Source: Bolinopsis microptera
Lineage: Eukaryota > Ctenophora > Tentaculata > Lobata > Bolinopsidae
Assembly: GCF_026151205.1 (NCBI RefSeq)
Contig: NC_087077.1
Coordinates: forward strand, 20,085,975 to 20,149,974
Length of the DNA: 64,000 bases
Direction: 5' to 3'
This document shows positions 32,801 to 43,134 of this stretch, piece by piece. Under the pieces are notes generated by a model, which did no database searches, was not told the DNA's origin, and worked only from the letters and a program-made list of their open reading frames with translations. The position numbers were made by a program, and so were the translations under genes. Positions within the stretch are counted from its first letter, which is position 1; every line of letters begins with the position of its first letter.

Positions 32801-35800
32801 ATCGCACCGAATCACACCTGCACTCTAATATTTATAACTTATTACATAATTTATGCACTGTATTACTTACAATAATCACATAATTTATGCTACCGGAATA
32901 CCCAAATTATCACGTATTGACTCAGCAAGACAAATGTTGATGCTATGCTATAGTGATAAGAACCATTACGCTCAACTATGCTAGTCTATTAAATCTAGTC
33001 TATTTATAGACTAGATTTAATAGACTAGCATGTCTTTATAAAGACATAAACATTACACTCACCTAGTTCATGTAAACTACCTCCTGTAAGGGGTTGTGCC
33101 CCACCCCCCTCTAACCATCATGTAAACTACCTCCTACGTAAGGGGTTGTGCCCCACCCCCTCTAACCATCATGTAAACTACCTCCTGTAAGGGGTTGTAC
33201 CCCACCCCCTCTAACCATCATGTAAACTACCTCCTGTAAGGGGTTGTACCCCACCCCCCACTAACCATCCTGTAAACTACCTCCTGTAAGGGGTTGTACC
33301 CCACCCCCCTCTAACCATCATGTAAACTACCTCCTGTAAGGGGTTGTGCCCCACCCCCTCTAACCCCCCCTCTAACCCCCCCTCTAACCCCCCCTCTAAC
33401 CCCCCCTCTAACCCCCCTCTAACCCCCCCCTCTAACCCCCCCTCTAACCCCCCCTCTAACCCCCCCTCTAACCCCCCTCTAACCCCCCTCTAACCCCACC
33501 TCTAACCCCCCTCTCTAACCCCCCCTCTAACCCCCCTCTAACCCCCCTCTCTAACCCCCCCTCTAACCCCCCCTCTAACCCCCCCTCTAACCCCCCTCTA
33601 ACCCCCCTCTAACCCCCCTCTCTAACCCCCCCTCTAACCCCCCTCTAACCCCCCTCTAACCCCCCTCTCTCCAGGAATGGGTGACCTGTTCTCACAAATA
33701 GCAGTACGTGAGAAGTGCGCTGCTAACCCCCCCTCTAACCCCCCCTCTAACCCCCCTCTAACCCCCCTCTAACCCCCCTCTAACCCCACCTCTAACCCCC
33801 CTCTCTAACCCCCCCTCTAACCCCCCCTCTAACCCCCCCCCTCTAACCCCCCCTCTAACCCCCCTCTAACCCCCCTCTAACCCCCCCTCTAACCCCCCCT
33901 CTAACCCCCCTCTAACCCCCCCTCTAACCCCCCCTCTAACCCCCCTCTAACCCCCCCTCTAACCCCCCTCTAACCCCCCCTCTAACCCCCCCTCTAACCC
34001 CCCCTCTAACCCCCCCTCTAACCCCCCCACTAACCCCCCCCCCTCTAACCCCCCTCTAACCCCCCTCTCTCCAGGAATGGGTGACCTGTTCTCACAGATA
34101 GCAGTACGTGAGAAGTGCGCTGCTAACCCCCCCTCTAACCCCCCCTCTAACCCCCCTCTAACCCCCCTCTAACCCCCCTCTAACCCCACCTCTAACCCCC
34201 CTCTCTAACCCCCCCTCTAACCCCCCCTCTAACCCCCCCCTCTAACCCCCCTCTAACCCCCCCTCTAACCCCCCCTCTAACCCCCCTCTAACCCCCCCTC
34301 TAACCCCCCCTCTAACCCCCCTCTAACCCCCCCTCTAACCCCCCTCTAACCCCCCCTCTAACCCCCCCTCTAACCCCCCCACTAACCCCCCCCCCCCTCT
34401 AACCCCCCCTCTAACCCCCCTCTAACCCCCCCTCTAACCCCCCCTCTAACCCCCCTCTAACCCCCCCTCTAACCCCCCTCTAACCCCCCCTCTAACCCCC
34501 TCTCTAACCCCCCCTCTAACCCCCCCTCTAACCCCCCTCTAACCCCCCTCTAACCCCCCCTCTAACCCCCCCTCTAACCCCCCCTCTAACCCCCCTCTAA
34601 CCCCCCCTCTAACCCCCCCTCTAACCCCCCTCTAACCCCCCCTCTAACCCCCCCCCTCTAACCCCCCCTCTAACCCCCCCTCTAACCCCCCCTCTAACCC
34701 CCCCTCTAACCCCCCCTCTAACCCCCCTCTAACCCCCCTCTAACCCCCCTCTAACCCCACCTCTAACCCCCCTCTCTAACCCCCCCTCTAACCCCCCCTC
34801 TAACCCCCCCCTCTAACCCCCCCTCTAACCCCCCTCTAACCCCCCTCTAACCCCCCCTCTAACCCCCCCTCTAACCCCCCTCTAACCCCCCCTCTAACCC
34901 CCTCTCTAACCCCCCCTCTAACCCCCCCTCTAACCCCCCTCTAACCCCCCTCTAACCCCCCCTCTAACCCCCCCTCTAACCCCCCCTCTAACCCCCCTCT
35001 AACCCCCCCTCTAACCCCCCCTCTAACCCCCCTCTAACCCCCCCTCTAACCCCCCCCCTCTAACCCCCCCCCTCTAACCCCCCCTCTAACCCCCCCTCTA
35101 ACCCCCCCTCTAACCCCCCCTCTAACCCCCCTCTAACCCCCCTCTAACCCCCCTCTAACCCCACCTCTAACCCCCCTCTCTAACCCCCCCTCTAACCCCC
35201 CCTCTAACCCCCCCCCTCTAACCCCCCCTCTAACCCCCCTCTAACCCCCCTCTAACCCCCCCTCTAACCCCCCCTCTAACCCCCCCTCTAACCCCCCTCT
35301 AACCCCCCCTCTAACCCCCCCCTCTAACCCCCCTCTAACCCCCCCTCTAACCCCCCTCTAACCCCCCCTCTAACCCCCCCTCTAACCCCCCCACTAACCC
35401 CCCCCCCCTCTAACCCCCCCCCTCTAACCCCCCTCTCTCCAGGAATGGGTGACCTGTTCTCACAGATTGCAGTACGTGAGAAGTGTGCTGCTAACGAAGC
35501 GTTTACTATTTTCGCAGACACACACAGAAACTACCACAAGGCTGGCTCTGAGTTCCAGAAGAAAGCTGCACCTGTACGTACATTGTACATTGTTCATTGT
35601 ACATTATACATTATACATTATACATTGTTCAGTAAACTTTAGTGTGTTCCAAAGGGGGTTTCGATTGCTTCTGGCAGTTTTGATGGTTCTCAAGGATAGT
35701 TCTTCAACCAAAAACAAAGTTTTAATAATTTTAAAAAAAAATTGTATGACCTGAAATAATTATCCAGAAAACAGCAGAATAGTCAGATCTGCACAAAAAG

Positions 35801-36864
35801 CACACTAACCAGCTCCCTCCCGTCAGATAATGAACAAGTTAGGAACTTATCTTCACAAAGCAGTACCTGACATGAGACTGACTATTAAGAAGTACGCAAA
35901 CGCAAAGTTTGAGTATCTTGCTTACTGTCTCAAGATAAAGGAGATGGATGATGAGGAGTACACTTTCAACGTTAGTATTATTTTGACAGTGAAATTCCTC
36001 AGGCGCCTCAAAAGAGGTTTTAAATAGTATAGTTTAGAACAGAAAAGTACCCTGATTTCCAGAATCATCATTATGTAAATTTGCTGACTTTGTTAAAAAA
36101 CTGTTTATTCCAGTCGTTAGACGACCCTCTGTAAGGGGTTGTACCCCACCCCCCTCTAACCCCCCTTTAACCCCCCAGTCATTAGACGACCCGCTACCCC
36201 GTGTAGAGGAAGGTAACTACGAGTACAACCCCCTGTAAACTACCCCCTGTAAGGGGTTGTACCCCACCCCCCTCTAACCCCCCTTTAACCCCCCAGTCAT
36301 TAGACGACCCGCTACCCCGTGTAGAGGAAGGTAACTACGAGTACAACCCCCTGTAAACTACCCCCTGTAAGGGGTTGTACCCCACCCCCCTCTAACCCCC
36401 CTTTAACCCCCCAGTCATTAGACGACCCGCTACCCCGTGTAGAGGAAGGTAACTACGAGTACAGAGTTGTACTCCGGTGTCGCGCGCAAGCTCGCGCGTA
36501 CTTCCTCCAACTCCGCAGCGACGTCAGAGTCAAACTTCAGCTCCTTAACTCAAAGCACGGTTAGTAACACTATCTCCCACGGTACAAACATAGTTTGTTA
36601 GATTTTACAATTAGGCATCTTAATGTACTATTTAATCGCTCCTATTTTGTTGAATGTTAATAAACTGGTAGTGTTACCATGGTTACTATGTATAGTTACC
36701 ATGGTTACTATACACTATCTCCCGCAGTACAAGACCTGACAGTGCAGCTAGAACAGTGGACTAAAGTACAACTAGCTTATTACGAGGAGGCTGCTGCTAT
36801 CTCCGACAAGGCTAACGTCTTCCCAATAGACATAGACCTGAGCACTGTAGTGGACGCTCAATAA
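23890..36864 (+). CDS. PICK1: PICK1: PDZ and BAR domain trafficking adaptor
   Basis: Ten exons: 23890-24003, 26014-26142, 28385-28460, 31721-31810, 32025-32078, 32514-32576, 35443-35573, 35827-35970, 36415-36559 and 36728-36864. Phases agree throughout, giving 360 residues (human 415; the acidic C-terminal tail and extreme N-terminus are absent here). The PDZ domain (exons 1-3) has the ligand loop GLTIGGGAPYCP and VVQVFENTPAWKEGTLKAGD. KKVKHKCIERMSSGTADKLG links it to the BAR domain, where DMRLTIKKYANAKFEYLAYC and EMDDEEY match the family closely. PICK1 binds C-terminal tails of receptors and kinase C and curves membranes. The start MYPMVPGS follows the acceptor TTATCTAG by 11 nt. A further N-terminal exon is possible but not seen. 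Introns hold a LINE, a mariner-like element and very large minisatellites. Confidence 0.95.
24187..26013 (+). repeat. 26-bp minisatellite, ~70 copies, seeded on the PICK1 exon 2 acceptor
   Basis: Unit CACCACACTCCCCCAG|GTATTATAAA with scattered variants. The genuine exon 2 boundary is CACCACACTCCCCAG|GTATTCGAG, so every unit reproduces the 3' splice site and the first four exon bases. It fills nearly all of intron 1. Confidence 0.95.
26281..28053 (+). mobile_element. 5'-truncated LINE reverse transcriptase in PICK1 intron 2
   Basis: An open frame without stops runs from at least 26341 to 28053 (>570 codons). RT blocks are SKLKSGKAVGIDNVPGEVMK, PLTLLNVSRKIL, KVSIDMSAAFNTI, GASQGDSTAGKL and GYSDDVEEI, then the thumb/tail (YDSLVVSVLLYNCCCWAVPQ; KARWTMLGHVLR). 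The active site reads YSDD rather than YADD. The endonuclease half is missing. It is inserted in the same orientation as PICK1. The clade is uncertain (RTE-like tail). Confidence 0.85.
28428..29035 (+). repeat. 27-bp minisatellite plus PICK1 exon 3 end, copy 1
   Basis: From CCACTTCAAGGAGGCAAAGG (exon 3) through the donor and ~90 bp of intron, then ~17 units of a 27-mer containing ACTACTGCACTCAGTATC (from 28558). The same arrangement recurs at 30502-31122. Confidence 0.93.
29036..30505 (-). mobile_element. Deletion derivative of a mariner-like DNA transposon with long inverted repeats
   Basis: Terminal inverted repeats of ~330 bp begin (A)GGGTGGCCCATAAGTGAC on the left and mirror on the right (~30170-30505), with few mismatches. 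The minus-strand frame 29567-30175 contains MVHYPPFTAEQRLFVYLKK, GRRRTARTVENI and LSRTTLQRILKQDLSNRAYR, the N-terminal DNA-binding region of a mariner-type transposase. It ends before any DDE catalytic part, so the copy is non-autonomous. The left end abuts the 27-bp array; the right end has lost a few terminal bases and joins PICK1 exon 3 sequence at a CCAC microhomology. Confidence 0.85.
30502..31122 (+). repeat. 27-bp minisatellite plus PICK1 exon 3 end, copy 2
   Basis: Near-identical to 28428-29035: the last 32 bases of exon 3, its donor GG|GTGAGAAT, ~90 bp of intron, then ~18 units. A second, unused-looking exon 3 end with donor therefore follows the transposon. Confidence 0.93.
31550..31670 (+). 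repeat. Short ACCAACCATACC tandem and a duplicated ATTCAATACTCGTACTGAT
   Basis: Four ~13-bp units (31555-31600), then two copies of ATTCAATACTCGTACTGAT at 31599 and ~31638 around TAACCATGGCAACC. Confidence 0.85.
31975..32030 (+). repeat. PICK1: Duplicated acceptor and start of PICK1 exon 5
   Basis: CCTTTCAGATGACCTC occurs at ~31977 and again at ~32018. The second leads into the open exon; the first runs into a stop soon after. Confidence 0.85.
32388..32470 (+). repeat. 20-bp tandem with nuclear-receptor IR-1 look-alike
   Basis: AGGTCAATGACCTTATTAGG repeated about four times. AGGTCA-A-TGACCT is an inverted repeat with one-base spacer, the classical IR-1 arrangement. Confidence 0.9.
32978..33031. 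repeat. Perfect 26-bp palindrome with 2-nt loop
   Basis: Arms 32978-33003 and 33006-33031 (ATGCTAGTCTATTAAATCTA...) are exact reverse complements separated by TT, in PICK1 intron 6. Confidence 0.95.
33062..33360 (+). repeat. ~58-bp minisatellite, six units
   Basis: Units share TGTAAACTACCTCCTGTAAG, GGGGTTGTGCCCCACC and CTCTAACCATCA. A related unit, CTGTAAGGGGTTGTACCCCA, surrounds the exon 9 copies at 36130-36400. Confidence 0.93.
33355..35440 (+). repeat. (CCCCCCTCTAA)n array with two embedded PICK1 exon 7 starts
   Basis: About 2.1 kb of 10-12 bp units. At ~33669-33725 and ~34070-34126 it contains CTCTCTCCAG|GAATGGGTGACCTG and the next ~40 exon bases, each then returning to the array at GCTGCTAAC. 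The genuine exon begins at 35443 directly after the array. Confidence 0.95.
36108..36470 (+). repeat. PICK1: ~117-bp repeats of the PICK1 exon 9 acceptor and exon start
   Basis: CCCCCCAG|TCATTAGACGACCCGCTACC and the following ~30 exon bases appear at 36175, 36293 and 36413; a shorter variant (CAG|TCGTTAGACGACCCTCTG) is at 36112. Only the last continues into the full exon. The others return to the array after GAGTACAA. Confidence 0.93.
36560..36727 (+). repeat. PICK1 last intron with a duplicated pre-acceptor and X-box repeats
   Basis: ACACTATCTCCCACGGTACA near 36567 is a diverged copy of ACACTATCTCCCGCAG|TACA at 36712-36731. Two GTTACCATGGTTAC motifs lie at 36673 and 36695. Confidence 0.75.
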
Positions 36865-38286
36865 ACATCCTGACTATAGCCAACTGTTTGTTAGACTTAT
36901 TGTAAGAAGTACGGGGTCATGTTTATAAGATACGAATTAAAATATAGGTCATGTTTATAGAAATGATTCTGTTTACAGAAGACGACTCACGAGAAATTTC
37001 TTGTACTGTGAGAGGTGAGCGTTATTTGTAACGTGACGTCACACCACGTGATATGACGTCACACCACGTGACATGTCGTCACACCACGTGACATGACGTC
37101 ACACCACGTGATATGACGTCACACCACGTGCTATGACGTCACACCACATGTAGTTTAAGTAGAATAATTAGCGACGTTTGTTGATATCTTAGGCATGGTT
37201 TGTTTATAATTTAGATTTAGTTGTTGATTTATTAAAGTGATATTGCATGCCTTGGCGCATGGGAATTTAATCTTGAATTTAATCTAGATTCTAGACAGTA
37301 GATTAGTTATATTATTGCATTGTTATTTAATTTTTAATTTTCTCTTAAGAAATTTATCGATAAGTTGTGATTCTATACCCATTTCTGAGTTAAATTAATT
37401 AAATCTTAAATTATCTCTGACAATTTGAATTTTGAATTTTACTTTGTTTTGAGGGCCGGTCCCATTTTAATCAATATGATTACTAAATGAGTTTGGATCT
37501 TGACAGTGAATTTATTTTAAATCCTTAATTTATCTTTAATTTATTGGTTTGAATGCTCGATTAGCGTAATAATGTGATTAATTGCTATTTATCTATCTAT
37601 TTAACGTAATAAAAATTTGCATTTTAAAGTTGAAAGTTCCTTTGCTGGCTAAAGAGAAAACTTGTAAAGATATATTGATATTACCTGCTAATTCTTTTTG
37701 CGTAGCTATTTAATTAACTTCTGACTGATTAAGTCATACGAGAACTGTGAATGTACCAGTAGATAACACCATGGTAAACATATAGTAACGTGATGCCCAT
37801 ATAAGGTCAACACACGAGTTTGAGTTGCAGAATAATATTCAGTACTATTATCATTATATATAGTGGATTTCACTGTTTAATTTGTTGTTTACACTCTATC
37901 TGTTTGAAATGAACTGCAGTGTTTTAATCCTCCGTTTTATTCGAAATTGAACAAAAAACCAAGTAAGACACTCTGTTACAGAAACTAAAAGACTGATTTA
38001 ATGACAAGATAATATTAATAATTAGCAAGTACTACCTAATTAATTATGTTTATCATTAGCAAGTACTGCCTATATACTACTATACTATATAGCTATATAG
38101 ATTACTTGAAATTATCTCTACATCAATACAAGGAAGGAAGGAAGATGAGACGACTAGTAGATAACAGCATGGTAAACATATAGTAACGTGATGCCCATAT
38201 AAGGTAAAAATACGAGTTTGAGATAACAGGGCCTGTAGATAACAGGGTCTGTAGATAACAGGGCCTGTATATAACAGGGTCTGTAG
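36865..38286. other. Spacer between PICK1 and the propeller gene, with motif repeats
   Basis: A possible short exon lies at ~36980-37013 (acceptor TTTACAG, donor AG|GTGAGC), too short to assign. Bases 37030-37150 are a tandem of CACGTGATATGACGTCACAC-like units with E-box and CRE cores. About 70 bp at 37757-37827 recurs at 38152-38222 and includes ACGTGATGCCCATATAAGG. Bases 38222-38286 are ~16-bp units ATAACAGGG(C/T)CTGTAG leading straight into the next start codon. Confidence 0.6.
37030..37150 (+). repeat. ~21-bp array combining TGACGTCA and CACGTG
   Basis: Six units of ATGACGTCACACCACGTGA with single-base variants, in the PICK1 downstream spacer. Confidence 0.93.
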
Positions 38287-41027
38287 ATGAGAACTCAAGA
38301 AGAAGTAGAGAAAGCAGCAAGAGATGAGATCTCCAGAAAGAGAGCTGAGCTACTGAGAATACAACAGGAACTTAATAGGAAACTAAAACATGCTGACAGA
38401 CGGAAAAACAAACGCAAGAAAGTTAACAAAGAGGAAAATAAGGAGGAAAATAAGGAGGAGTACAGTGAACAGAAGGTTCGTGATTTTCAGAAGCAGTGTA
38501 ATTTACCAGTTATTATTTATTATTGTTGGTTAACAGTTTCTATTCATTCTTAGCTATTTGTTTAGAGCAATTTTACGGTCGAAAGTTTGAGTCTGTTTAA
38601 TTGATACGATAATGAGGAACAGAGAAACAAAGATCCTAGGTAGTATAGACGTGGTTAAATGTTTGATTGTTTAGTTGTATTGTTTAGTTGTATTGGTCCC
38701 GTCTTTATATGATTTGTTTCCGTTGTACTGTAAGACCCTATTTGACATATTTCTAATTTCAGCTGAAGCCGCTCCCGCATTACAAACTACCCTTCCTCTT
38801 GAAACCTCCTACAAAGATGGTCTGTAACCATCAGTACAAACTGAACAACAATAATCAAACCGGGCAGAATAAAGATAATACTGTATTAGTGTCTGCTAAG
38901 TTTATCTACAGAGGACACGTGACGTCACCCCCACACGTGACGTCACCCCCACACGTGACGTCATCAGAACACGTGACGTCATCAGAACACGTGACGTCAC
39001 CCCCACACGTGACGTCATCAGAACACGTGACGTCACCTCCACAATATGAACCAGTACACACACCTTCACACATCTTGATACTTACTGAGTGTAACATTAA
39101 CCTTGTTGAGATCAACACGTGGCGTGTAAACACGTGGGATATCTCCCCCGCTCTAAGCTCATATACAGATTATATCTTGTTGTTTGGAGACCTCTTACTT
39201 GGTATTGATAAAAACAGTAGTAAGATAGTAAATATAAAGACATCTAACCTAGTGTACGAGTGTAAGAAGATAGAAACATATTGCTACACATCAGACAGGA
39301 TATTCCTCTCCATTACATCAGACACCCCCGCTCCCTTATATGGGCATCACGTGACTACTCCTCATCACGTGACTACTCCTCATCACGTGACTACTCCTCA
39401 TCACGTGACTACTCCTCATCACGTGACTACTCCTCATCACGTGACTACTCCTCATCACGTGACTACTCCTCATCACGTGACTACTCCTCATCACGTGACT
39501 ACTCCTCATCACGTGACTACTCCTCATCACGTGACTACTCCTCATCACGTGACTACTCCTCATCACGTGACTACTCCTCATCACGTGACTACTCCTCATC
39601 ACGTGACTACCCCTCATCACGTGACTACTCCTCATCACGTGACTACTCCTCATCACGTGACTACTCCTCATCACGTGACTACTCCTCATCACGTGACTAC
39701 TCCTCATCACGTGACTACTCCTCATCACGTGACTACTCCTCATCACGTGACTACTCCTCATCACGTGACTACTCCTCATCACGTGACTACTCCTCATCAC
39801 GTGACTACTCCTCATCACGTGACTACTCCTCATCACGTGACTACTCCTCATCACGTGACTACTCCTCATCACGTGACTACTCCTCATCACGTGACTACTC
39901 CTCATCACGTGACTACTCCTCATCACGTGACTACTCCTCATCACGTGACTACTCCTCATCACGTGACTACTCCTCATCACGTGACTACTCCTCATCACGT
40001 GACTACTCCTCATCACGTGACTACTCCTCATCACGTGACTACTCCTCATCACGTGACTACTCCTCATCACGTGACTACTCCTCATCACGTGACTACTCCT
40101 CATCACGTGACTACTCCTCATCACGTGACTACTCCTCATCACGTGACTACTCCTCATCACGTGACTACTCCTCATCACGTGACTACTCCTCATCACGTGA
40201 CTACTCCTCATCACGTGACTACTCCTCATCACGTGACTACTCCTCATCACGTGACTACTCCTCATCACGTGACTACTCCTCATCACGTGACTACTCCTCA
40301 TCACGTGACTACTCCTCATCACGTGACTACTCCTCATCACGTGACTACCCCTCATCACGTGACTACTCCTCATCACGTGACTACTCCTCATCACGTGACT
40401 ACTCCTCATCACGTGACTACTCCTCATCACGTGACTACTCCTCATCACGTGACTACTCCTCCCACCTTCCTTATCCAGACCCTGGTGTATGATCCTCTCT
40501 CTGGCACCCTCACTAAACTCAGCCAGTTCCCCACCCCTCACTTGATAGTATCTCTCAGACACATGTCTGATAGACTAGTAGGTACTTCAGCTGGTAATGT
40601 GTATATCTGGACACTGCAGGGTGAGTTGTGTGGTGAGTTAGCGTTACCAGGGTTACCAGGGTTACCAGGGTTACCAGGATCAGAAGGTTTGGTGTGTAGA
40701 GCAGCTAGGTTCTATAACTCTCATACCTTCCTGGCTATTAGCTGCGGGAGTGTGTTATATTCGCTAGTTCTCAACCCTAGCATGGACGATCAGAGGCTGG
40801 TTAGCGAGGTTGAAACACAAGGAAATGTTTTTATGTGCGGTTTTTATTCTGTTTTCTCTGAAAAAGGGAGTTTGTGTATGTATAACATGGTGACAGAGAG
40901 TTTGTCTGCTAAATTGGAGACCCCTGAAATGAAGGTTCTAGATGTTTGTACGGATTATCCCATATTCCTATTCCATTCTGGGGACGCTGTGTTGTTGTGT
41001 CATTTTAACATTCCAGATACACAGTGA
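38287..41027 (+). CDS. Coiled-coil plus propeller-like protein, unknown; contains an expanded 18-bp repeat
   Basis: Exon 1 (38287-38475) encodes a charged coiled coil (MRTQEEVEKAARDEISRKRA ... RKNKRKK), then donor AAG|GTTCG. Exon 2 starts at 38763 after TTTCAG (LKPLPHYKLPFLLKPPTKM) and stays open to 41027. Segments such as ILILTECNINLVEINTWRV, YILLFGDLLLGI, HMSDRLVGTSAGNVYIWTL and DYPIFLFHSGDAVLLCHF look like strands of a WD40-type propeller. The open frame runs through a ~1.1 kb array reading HHVTTP about 62 times. Because an 18-bp stop-free unit stays open in several frames, this is not proof of translation. An acceptor CCTTCCTTATCCAG at the array's right edge would allow it to be intronic. 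The protein family is not recognised. Confidence 0.65.
38915..39045 (+). repeat. CACGTGACGTCA array inside coding sequence
   Basis: Seven copies of CACGTGACGTCA, an E-box overlapping a CRE, separated by CCCCCA or TCAGAA, in the frame of the propeller-like protein (HVTSPP / HVTSSE). Confidence 0.92.
39331..40462 (+). repeat. 18-bp E-box array, ~62 copies
   Basis: Unit CATCACGTGACTACTCCT, nearly invariant. It starts directly from the dispersed motif CCCTTATATGGGCATCACGTG at 39334-39354, as if that motif seeded the array. CACGTG recurs every 18 bp. Confidence 0.95.
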
Positions 41028-41849
41028 TATGAGTGCAGGAAATTTGATGAGTTGGCTGACGTTATTAGCTTTATAAGCGTACACTTTTGGTAATAGTCAA
41101 TGTTACCTGTTTGTTATGTTTTGGGTTTTTAATATTTCAAATTGACACGAAGATGATACGAGCATAATAAAATTATTTGCTTTTTCATAAATAAAACATA
41201 ATTGTATGACGTATTTTTATCTTGTAAACTTGTTTGTTATTTAATTAATTCCAGATAAATTGTTATGGTTTTGCTACAAAGTAGTGTGTTATTATTTCTA
41301 TCAGATTTTTATTCATGTGGCTACAGTAGTCAGCAAAATCTTCTGATGCTATTTTTAAGGAAAAATTCCCTAGAAAATATTTATTATTCATTTTTTCGAT
41401 ATTTAAAAAAAAAGTTAATATCTCTCTTACTCTCTACCTAATTTGTAAGTCATTGCCAAACCTATATCTATCAAAACTACAAGTTGCAGATTCATAAAGA
41501 GGGACTTTAAATTTGCAGATTTGAGCTAATGTGTCTATCTCAACCTCAAACTATACTAGAGACTCAAACTATACTAGAGACATTATAATATTAGGTTTCA
41601 ACTTACAAGCAAGATGCACAAATACAAATATCCTGAATTACCTATATTGAGGCTAGGCTCAAACTATACTATATATAATATATATATATAATATATATAT
41701 TGTTAGTCAGCCACAACTGTCAGTAAAACAACGCCTTGACTTCAAATGTCGGTAAAATATACCTTAACAGTCATCCTCAAATTATTTGTTATATAGTAGT
41801 GTTGAAAGTATTAAAAATTAAAAATACTACTTACTTACTTGATTAGGTC
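41028..41849. other. 3' flank and AT-rich spacer
   Basis: A polyadenylation-like AATAAA at ~41191 may serve the propeller gene. Bases 41774-41814 match the 5' flank of the LINE at 1-2850. No gene. Confidence 0.5.
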
Positions 41850-43134
41850 TCCTCAATCATTCGAGTGGCCTGCACCAATGAACTCCCGTTTGTGACGTAT
41901 CATCTCCCTCCAAAGTTTTCGGTCACTAGCCATCTCGCTCGCTCCTTCTAGGTCTATGTCAGTGTTTCCTGTAAACGATGCAGCATCTTCCAGCAAACAT
42001 TTCCTCCAGTTCTTTCTTGGACGGCCCCTAGATCTTCTCCCATGGGCAGGGGTCCAGTTAAGCAGGTACTTAGAAAGCCTAGTGTCTGGCATTCTGGTGA
42101 CATGGCCAAACCAACGCAGGCGGTTTGCTCCTATGTACGTCTCTACTGGATTTATCTTTGCACGCTCCAGCACTTCAGTGTTTCTAACCCGATCGAGCCA
42201 TCTTATCCTAAGTATTCTCCTCAAGCAACGCTGATGGAACACCTCAAAGCGATGTAGCTGCTTTTTGGTTGTGTTCCAAACCTCACTACCATATAACAAT
42301 ATTGTCAAAACCGCTGCCTTATAAATCCTGATCTTTGTATAAGACTGGATGTTGCGGTTTTTCCATATATTACTCAGTTGATTGAAGGCTCCGGAAGCTT
42401 TCTGAATCCTAGCTGACAGCTCACGGTCGATAGTACCGTCGCTGGAAATAATTGTACCTAAGTACGTAAAGTCACTAACTTGCTGCACTGGCGTGTCTTC
42501 AACAGTGATGTTCACTGTGGCTTCTTTCGTGTATGGCCGTTGAGAGGTTGCTTTACCAATGACCATAGCCTCAGTCTTTTTACCATTGATTCTAAGACCT
42601 CCCTGGGCACCATACATACACAAAAGGTCAGTTGTTTCTTGAAGACCTTCCTCGCTGTTATCCAGTACAGCCATGTCATCTGCATAATCTGTATCTAACA
42701 CAGTGATATCATCAACGAGCGGACTGATAGATCTTTGAAGAACCGCTCCGTGGGACACCACTTTGTTGCTTTCTGTTCTCTCAGCAGCCACATTGAGAGA
42801 TACATTAAAAAGTGGGGGACCCTGAATGTCTCCTTGGCCACTGCCTGAACTTACTTCAAACCATTCTGATAGTTCACCATTGTGTCTAACAGCACTAACA
42901 GTTCCATTAAAGAATGCCTGTATTATTCGAATGTATTTACATGGCAGGCCATAATGACTGAAAGCTTTCCAAATATAATTCCTGTCGATGGAATCAAAAG
43001 CTGCCTTGAAGTCCACAAAATTTACATACAGGGGGAGATTATATTCAATGCAGTTATGTATAATAGTGCGGAGTGAATAAATCTGATCAATGCATGATCT
43101 GTTCTTTCTAAACCCACACTGATTGTCTCGTAGC
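41850..43134 (-). mobile_element. 5'-truncated RTE-like LINE with target-site duplication
   Basis: The RT frame runs from ~43134 to the stop at 41853: CGFRKNRSCIDQIYSLR, VDFKAAFDSIDRNYIW, SGSGQGDIQGPP, TDYADDMAVLD, INGKKTEAM, LLYGSEVWN and RLRWFGHVTRMPD. It ends in an AAGTAAGTAAGTA tail, typical of RTE LINEs. Both sides carry AGTGTTGAAAGTATTAAAA, extendable to ~29 of 30 bases (41796-41825 and 43137-43166), a clear target-site duplication. The frame is intact in what remains, so the insertion looks recent. Confidence 0.88.

Noticed and set aside
33355-35440. Telomere-like or interstitial telomeric repeat
   Set aside because: The unit CCCCCCTCTAA resembles CCCTAA but differs in length and composition and contains copied exon starts, so it is a local minisatellite.
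36980-37013. Extra exon after PICK1
   Set aside because: It has acceptor and donor but only ~34 bases and follows the PICK1 stop; too short to assign.
39281-40562. Two further long frames through the 18-bp array, one on each strand
   Set aside because: A stop-free unit whose length is a multiple of three is open in several frames at once; these have no flanking gene structure.
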